A stretch of 8,008 nt of DNA from UBA668 sp031413415 (GTDB lineage Bacteria > Actinomycetota > Acidimicrobiia > Acidimicrobiales > Ilumatobacteraceae). Under the pieces are notes generated by a model. It had not been told where the DNA came from, did no database searches, and worked only from the letters and a program-made list of their open reading frames with translations. The position numbers and the translations under genes were made by a program. Of this stretch, positions 5,758 through 8,008 are shown piece after piece. Position 1 is the first letter of the stretch, and each line of letters starts with the position of its first letter. Location of the stretch: positions 1 to 8,008 of the forward strand of contig JANOET010000240.1 in assembly GCA_031413415.1 (NCBI GenBank), written 5' to 3'.

Positions 5758-6624
5758 ATGTCGCCGAGTACGATCGCCGCCGTGGAAGTGGAGGAGCGGA
5801 TCGGGAAGGCGGGAGCCCAGCTGACGCCCGCGGAGCGGCGCGTCGCCGAGGTGGTGCTGGCGCGCCCTCAGTTGGTGGCCTTCGGTACCGTCGCCGAACT
5901 CGCCGAGGCCTCGGGTGCAGGCGCCGCCACGGTGGTGCGTCTGGCGTCGAAGCTGGGCTACGACGGGTTCACGGGTCTACAGGAGGCGGTCCAACACGCC
6001 CTGGCACGACAACTCCGACCCGCCGCGGAACGCATCCGCGAACCTGCAGCCACCGACGTCATCGGCCGACACCTCGATCTCGAGGTCGACAACGTGGCCA
6101 CGACGCTGCGTGCCGTCGATGCCAGCGCACTCGACGATCTGGTCGCGCATCTGGCCGACGTGAATTCGCGGGTGTTCGTCCTCTCTGGCGACGCCTCCCT
6201 GGGCGTGGCGCGGCAGTTGCTCGGCGACCTCGCTGCCCTTCGAGACGACGTCACGCTGGTGGAGGGCAACGAGGTCGCGGTCCGGCGGACGCTGGCGATG
6301 CTGCGCACGAGCGATTCGATGGTCGCCATCGATCTACGTCGTTATGACAGGTGGGTCGTCGATGCGGCCGGCGAGGGGCACGCTCGGGGAGTGTGGTTGG
6401 CGGCCATCACCGACAGCCTTCTGTCACCACTCGCCGCATTGGCCGATCGCACGTTCACCGTGTCGGCCGCTGGCGGCGGACCATTCGACAGTCATGTCGG
6501 CACGTTGGCCTTCGCCAACCTTGCGGTGGCGGGAGTGGCCGACCGCCTTCGCGCCGAGGCGGTCCACCGTCTCGACCGGGCCGAAGCGGCCTGGCGCGCC
6601 GCAGGCTCGCTCACCGATCGGTGA
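5758..6624 (+). CDS. RpiR/MurR-family transcriptional regulator with SIS domain
   Basis: The 288-residue protein has the RpiR layout. An N-terminal helix-turn-helix domain spans about 20-85, with LTPAERRVAEVVLARP (22-37) and the recognition region TVAELAEASGAGAATVVRLASKLGYDGF (44-71). A C-terminal SIS sugar-phosphate-binding domain spans about 125-258, with RVFVLSGDASLGVARQLLGDL (138-158), AIDLRRY (190-196), AAITDSLLSPLAALAD (215-230) and PFDSH (242-246). Such regulators usually sense phosphorylated sugars or related ligands. AIDLRRY replaces the common serine-containing SIS loop, as in the DFRRY-type subgroup, so the ligand may not be a classical sugar phosphate. The gene lacks a Shine-Dalgarno; GAGAAT is 8 nt before the ATG, inside operator 2, which suggests autoregulation. 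A GTG at 5782 is an alternative start. It lies back to back with the 2-oxoglutarate hydroxylase gene. Confidence 0.92.
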   Translation: MSPSTIAAVEVEERIGKAGAQLTPAERRVAEVVLARPQLVAFGTVAELAEASGAGAATVVRLASKLGYDGFTGLQEAVQHALARQLRPAAERIREPAATDVIGRHLDLEVDNVATTLRAVDASALDDLVAHLADVNSRVFVLSGDASLGVARQLLGDLAALRDDVTLVEGNEVAVRRTLAMLRTSDSMVAIDLRRYDRWVVDAAGEGHARGVWLAAITDSLLSPLAALADRTFTVSAAGGGPFDSHVGTLAFANLAVAGVADRLRAEAVHRLDRAEAAWRAAGSLTDR

Positions 6625-6627
6625 GCG
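6608..6627. terminator. 20-bp perfect palindrome across the RpiR stop codon
   Basis: CGCTCACCGATCGGTGAGCG is a perfect palindrome. As RNA it folds into an 8-bp GC-rich stem with a GAUC loop and contains the RpiR TGA (6622-6624). No U-tract follows, so it may be a U-less terminator separating RpiR from the next gene, or a protein-binding site on DNA. Confidence 0.4.
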
Positions 6628-6655
6628 GTCCACCGCCCGCACCCATCCATCGTCC

Positions 6656-6661
6656 TACACT
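6656..6661 (+). promoter_or_regulatory. -10-like hexamer of the Cys4 protein gene
   Basis: TACACT lies 6 nt before the ATG at 6668, and no Shine-Dalgarno is present. The hairpin at 6608-6627 separates it from the RpiR gene, so this gene probably has its own leaderless transcript. Confidence 0.4.
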
Positions 6662-6667
6662 TTCGTC

Positions 6668-7036
6668 ATGACGAATGTGGTCGATGAGGGATCGGTGCGC
6701 CGGTCGCGGTGCACGTGGTGTCGCCGCGTCCTTCCCGAGCAGCGCATCGGCCGGCCACGACGGTTCTGCTCCCAGGCGTGCCGGCAGTGGCACTGGGTCG
6801 GTCGGCAGCGCGCGCGCGAACTGCAGCTCAGCGACGACGAACTCGTGGTCGCCAGGAGCGAACTCGACCAGCTGCACGACGAGCTGTACGTCCTGGCGTG
6901 TGCCGTGACCGACGCTGAACGCGACCTCCGTGCGGCCGGTCCGAAGGCCAACCCTCGCGAACTCCGCGAGATCGTCGAATGGCTGCTCGAGGCGGGGCGG
7001 CCGCTGCGCGATCGCGAGCTCACCCCGCCTGCCTGA
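6668..7036 (+). CDS. Small Cys4 zinc-finger-like protein with coiled-coil tail
   Basis: This 122-residue protein has two parts. Residues 12-50 carry C15-x2-C18 and C34-x3-C38 around the basic block GRPRRFCSQACRQWHW, followed by an Arg-rich stretch. This resembles a family of small actinobacterial proteins with a CxxCxxxL...GRPRRYCS..CRQ pattern, likely zinc binding and possibly nucleic-acid binding. Residues 52-90 (LQLSDDELVVARSELDQLHDELYVLACAVTDAERDL) look like a coiled coil suited to dimerisation, and a further helix spans about 97-110. No function is known to me. I chose the ATG at 6668 because the longer frame extends into the RpiR gene and TACACT is positioned 6 nt upstream. The product is small and basic, consistent with a DNA- or RNA-associated role, but that is inference. 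Confidence 0.8.
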   Translation: MTNVVDEGSVRRSRCTWCRRVLPEQRIGRPRRFCSQACRQWHWVGRQRARELQLSDDELVVARSELDQLHDELYVLACAVTDAERDLRAAGPKANPRELREIVEWLLEAGRPLRDRELTPPA

Positions 7037-7054
7037 CGAGCACGACACAACGCC

Positions 7055-7070
7055 CATAATCCTCGTTATG
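7055..7070. repeat. Short inverted repeat between convergent genes
   Basis: CATAA (7055-7059) and TTATG (7066-7070) form 5-bp arms around 6 nt, in the 59-bp gap between two convergent genes. It is an AT-rich island in GC-rich DNA and a weak terminator candidate. It also contains CATAAT, which resembles a -10 element on the plus strand. Confidence 0.3.
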
Positions 7071-7095
7071 TCAGGTTGGGCATCCGGCCGGCGTG

Positions 7096-7728
7096 TCAGC
7101 CGATCCGCACCGCCATCGTTCGGTGCGATGCTCCGGGCACGAAGAGCGGCCCCGTCTGGTCGAGCATGGACATGTACCCCGCGTCGGCGCTGATCTTGTC
7201 GTTCGCCGCATCGGCTGCCTTGGCGTCGGCGGAGATGCCGATCCATGTCATCTGGCCGAACGTTCCGTAGGCATCGGCCAGGAACATCACGGGCTCCCCC
7301 GTCACGCTCTCGACGTGTGCCGAGACGGCGGTGCCCCAGGCTGCAGCGGCCCCGAGCTGGCCGTTGGCGGCGACGGCCGTCGTGAGCGTCGCGATGGCAC
7401 CGATCGGCGGGCGCTGGTCGGCGTTCGGGGTGCCGTTCATCGGTGAGCGCAGGCTCATCACGTGCGGCGTCGCGCCGAAGCTCTGCCCCTCCTTGACCAT
7501 GGCCATGTAGGCGGCGTCACCCTCGACGGCAGCGAGCGTGGACAATCCGTCGAGTGAGTCGACCCACGCACTCCACGAGACGGAACCGAGTGGCGCACCG
7601 AACCACGCGGCCCACACGCTGACCGGTACGCCCGTCACCTCGGTGACTCGCGCTGCGATCTTCACGGCCCACTCGCCCCCGGCGGCGGCGTCGCCGCTGA
7701 GCACGGTCTGTCGGCTGAACAAATACAT
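7096..7728 (-). CDS. Protein with tandemly duplicated alpha/beta domain, function unknown
   Basis: The 210-residue product is made of two similar copies of one domain, about 20-82 and 131-194. Both begin at a tryptophan (W20, W131) followed by a helix, then VTEVTGVPVSVWAAWFG in the first copy and VESVTGEPVMFLADAYG in the second, then a strand, and a final helix ending DAAYMAMVKEG and DAGYMSMLDQTG. The strand/helix pattern suggests a ferredoxin-like, dimeric alpha/beta-barrel (NIPSNAP/ABM-like) fold, with the duplication forming the barrel within one chain. That fold call is inference. No catalytic residues are evident and no signal peptide or membrane segment is seen. The ATG at 7728 is preferred over 7776 because GAGAGGGGA lies about 6-8 nt upstream. 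A possible promoter is at 7772-7800. It is convergent with the Cys4 protein gene. Confidence 0.78.
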   Translation of the reverse strand: MYLFSRQTVLSGDAAAGGEWAVKIAARVTEVTGVPVSVWAAWFGAPLGSVSWSAWVDSLDGLSTLAAVEGDAAYMAMVKEGQSFGATPHVMSLRSPMNGTPNADQRPPIGAIATLTTAVAANGQLGAAAAWGTAVSAHVESVTGEPVMFLADAYGTFGQMTWIGISADAKAADAANDKISADAGYMSMLDQTGPLFVPGASHRTMAVRIG

Positions 7729-7771
7729 GTTGGTCCCCTCTCTCGCCTCGCAGGTGCGAAGTGAATGGCAC

Positions 7772-7800
7772 ACCATCGCGCAATAGTCGAGAAATGTCGA
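7772..7800 (-). promoter_or_regulatory. Candidate promoter of the duplicated-domain gene
   Basis: On the minus strand TCGACA (7800-7795) is followed after 17 bp by GATGGT (7777-7772). The -35 matches the one proposed for whiB exactly, while the -10 is weak (A2 and T6 only). It would give a leader of about 37 nt with the GAGAGGGGA ribosome binding site. Confidence 0.35.
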
Positions 7801-7863
7801 TAGACGTGCAGTTATCTATTCCGGTGGACTGAACTGGAGATAGCTGGACCCATATGGATCTCT

Positions 7864-7887
7864 CGTAGGGGGTCACGTGCCGCTACG
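7864..7887. terminator. Imperfect hairpin downstream of the lysine-rich-tail gene
   Basis: CGTAG (7864-7868) pairs with CTACG (7883-7887), with extra GG/CC pairing inside and CACGTG in the loop. It lies 7 nt after the stop of the minus-strand gene ending at 7894 and could be its terminator. There is no U-tract and the stem is interrupted, so support is weak. I see no gene in the rest of 7729-7893. Confidence 0.3.
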
Positions 7888-7893
7888 GGGCGC

Positions 7894-8008
7894 TCACCTT
7901 CTTGGGGCTGCTTTCTTCGCCGGGGCCTTCTTGGCAGGGGACTTCTTGGCGGGCGCTGCCTTCTTCGCCGGGGACTTCTTGGCGGGCGCTGCCTTCTTCG
8001 CCGGGGAC
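7894..8008 (-). CDS. C-terminal end of a protein with a histone-H1-like PAKK-repeat tail (possibly HU/HupB-like)
   Basis: Only the last 37 residues are in the window; the start lies beyond the right edge. They are nearly pure Lys/Ala/Pro: two copies of SPAKKAAPAKK, then SPAKKAPAKK and a final AAPRR before TGA (7896-7894). Tails like this bind DNA by charge and occur at the C-terminus of actinobacterial HU (HupB), of histone-H1-like proteins, and less often of topoisomerase I and other nucleic-acid enzymes. HupB-type nucleoid protein is the simplest guess, but the folded domain is not visible. The repeat is also exact at the DNA level (33-bp unit), so the tail length may vary between strains. 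The frame is certain because the alternative frames lose the periodic Lys-Lys pairs. Confidence 0.75.
   Translation of the reverse strand, partial: SPAKKAAPAKKSPAKKAAPAKKSPAKKAPAKKAAPRR
7941..8006. repeat. 33-bp exact tandem repeat (two full copies in the window)
   Basis: Positions 7941-7973 and 7974-8006 are identical 33-bp units, and a third begins at 8007 and leaves the window. A degenerate, 30-bp-phased version precedes them (about 7911-7940). Each unit encodes the 11-residue SPAKKAAPAKK element on the minus strand, so the array changes length in frame. Confidence 0.9.

Noticed and set aside
4692..6347. 551-codon plus-strand open frame
   Set aside because: It is antisense to the oxygenase gene, which has clear catalytic motifs, then out of frame across the RpiR gene. 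Its product is Arg/Gly/His-rich without domain features, a typical high-GC shadow.
3337..6624. A single biosynthetic cluster combining oxygenase, acyltransferase, MDMPI and aldolase
   Set aside because: The genes alternate strands with separate promoters and lack carrier, synthetase or transporter genes, so proximity alone does not support one pathway.
7790..7836. ECF-sigma-like promoter (GGAAT and CGTC/CGAC, minus strand) upstream of the duplicated-domain gene
   Set aside because: GGAAT to CGTC is only 11 bp, too short, and the CGAC alternative is a poor match. The 17-bp-spaced TCGACA/GATGGT reading is better.

Overview
The window is GC-rich chromosomal DNA from an actinobacterium. Three genes support this: a WhiB-family Fe-S regulator (2107-1802), a mycothiol-dependent maleylpyruvate-isomerase-type DinB protein (3337-4068), and a lysine-rich, histone-H1-like tail (8008-7894). 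A C-X2-C/C-X3-C small protein of a type common in Actinomycetota (6668-7036) also fits. The gene style would suit Acidimicrobiia, but the sequence alone does not fix the class. I see no mobile element, CRISPR array, tRNA, rRNA or phage gene.

Layout, left to right: a partial APH-like kinase/phosphotransferase (minus, runs off the left edge); a cytochrome P450 (plus); a WhiB regulator (minus) whose stop codon abuts the P450 stop; an L-threonine-aldolase-type PLP enzyme (minus); a divergent MDMPI/DinB protein (plus); a PlsC-like acyltransferase (minus); a clavaminate-synthase-like Fe(II)/2-oxoglutarate amino-acid hydroxylase candidate (minus); a divergent RpiR-family SIS-domain regulator (plus); a small Cys4 plus coiled-coil protein (plus); a protein built from two copies of one roughly 62-residue domain (minus); and the C-terminal end of a protein with a PAKK-repeat tail (minus, runs off the right edge). 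Orientation flips at almost every gene, so most genes look monocistronic and there is no long operon.

The best-supported functional unit is the divergent hydroxylase/RpiR pair (4728-6624). Its 73-bp intergenic region holds two copies of a GGAA-N6-TTCC-type palindrome spaced exactly 30 bp. They sit on the predicted promoter elements of both genes, which suggests the regulator controls itself and the oxygenase. The whiB promoter is also well resolved: -35 TCGACA, a 17-bp spacer, -10 TAGAGT, and a 19-bp perfect inverted repeat starting at the predicted +1.

A window-wide regularity is that most genes without a Shine-Dalgarno sequence have a -10-like hexamer (usually TANNNT) 6-8 nt before the start codon. 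This suggests widespread leaderless transcription. The three genes with a clear Shine-Dalgarno (whiB, the hydroxylase, the duplicated-domain protein) instead have promoters 30-50 nt upstream. I do not see a clearly new multi-gene system; the regulatory DNA is the most interesting part.
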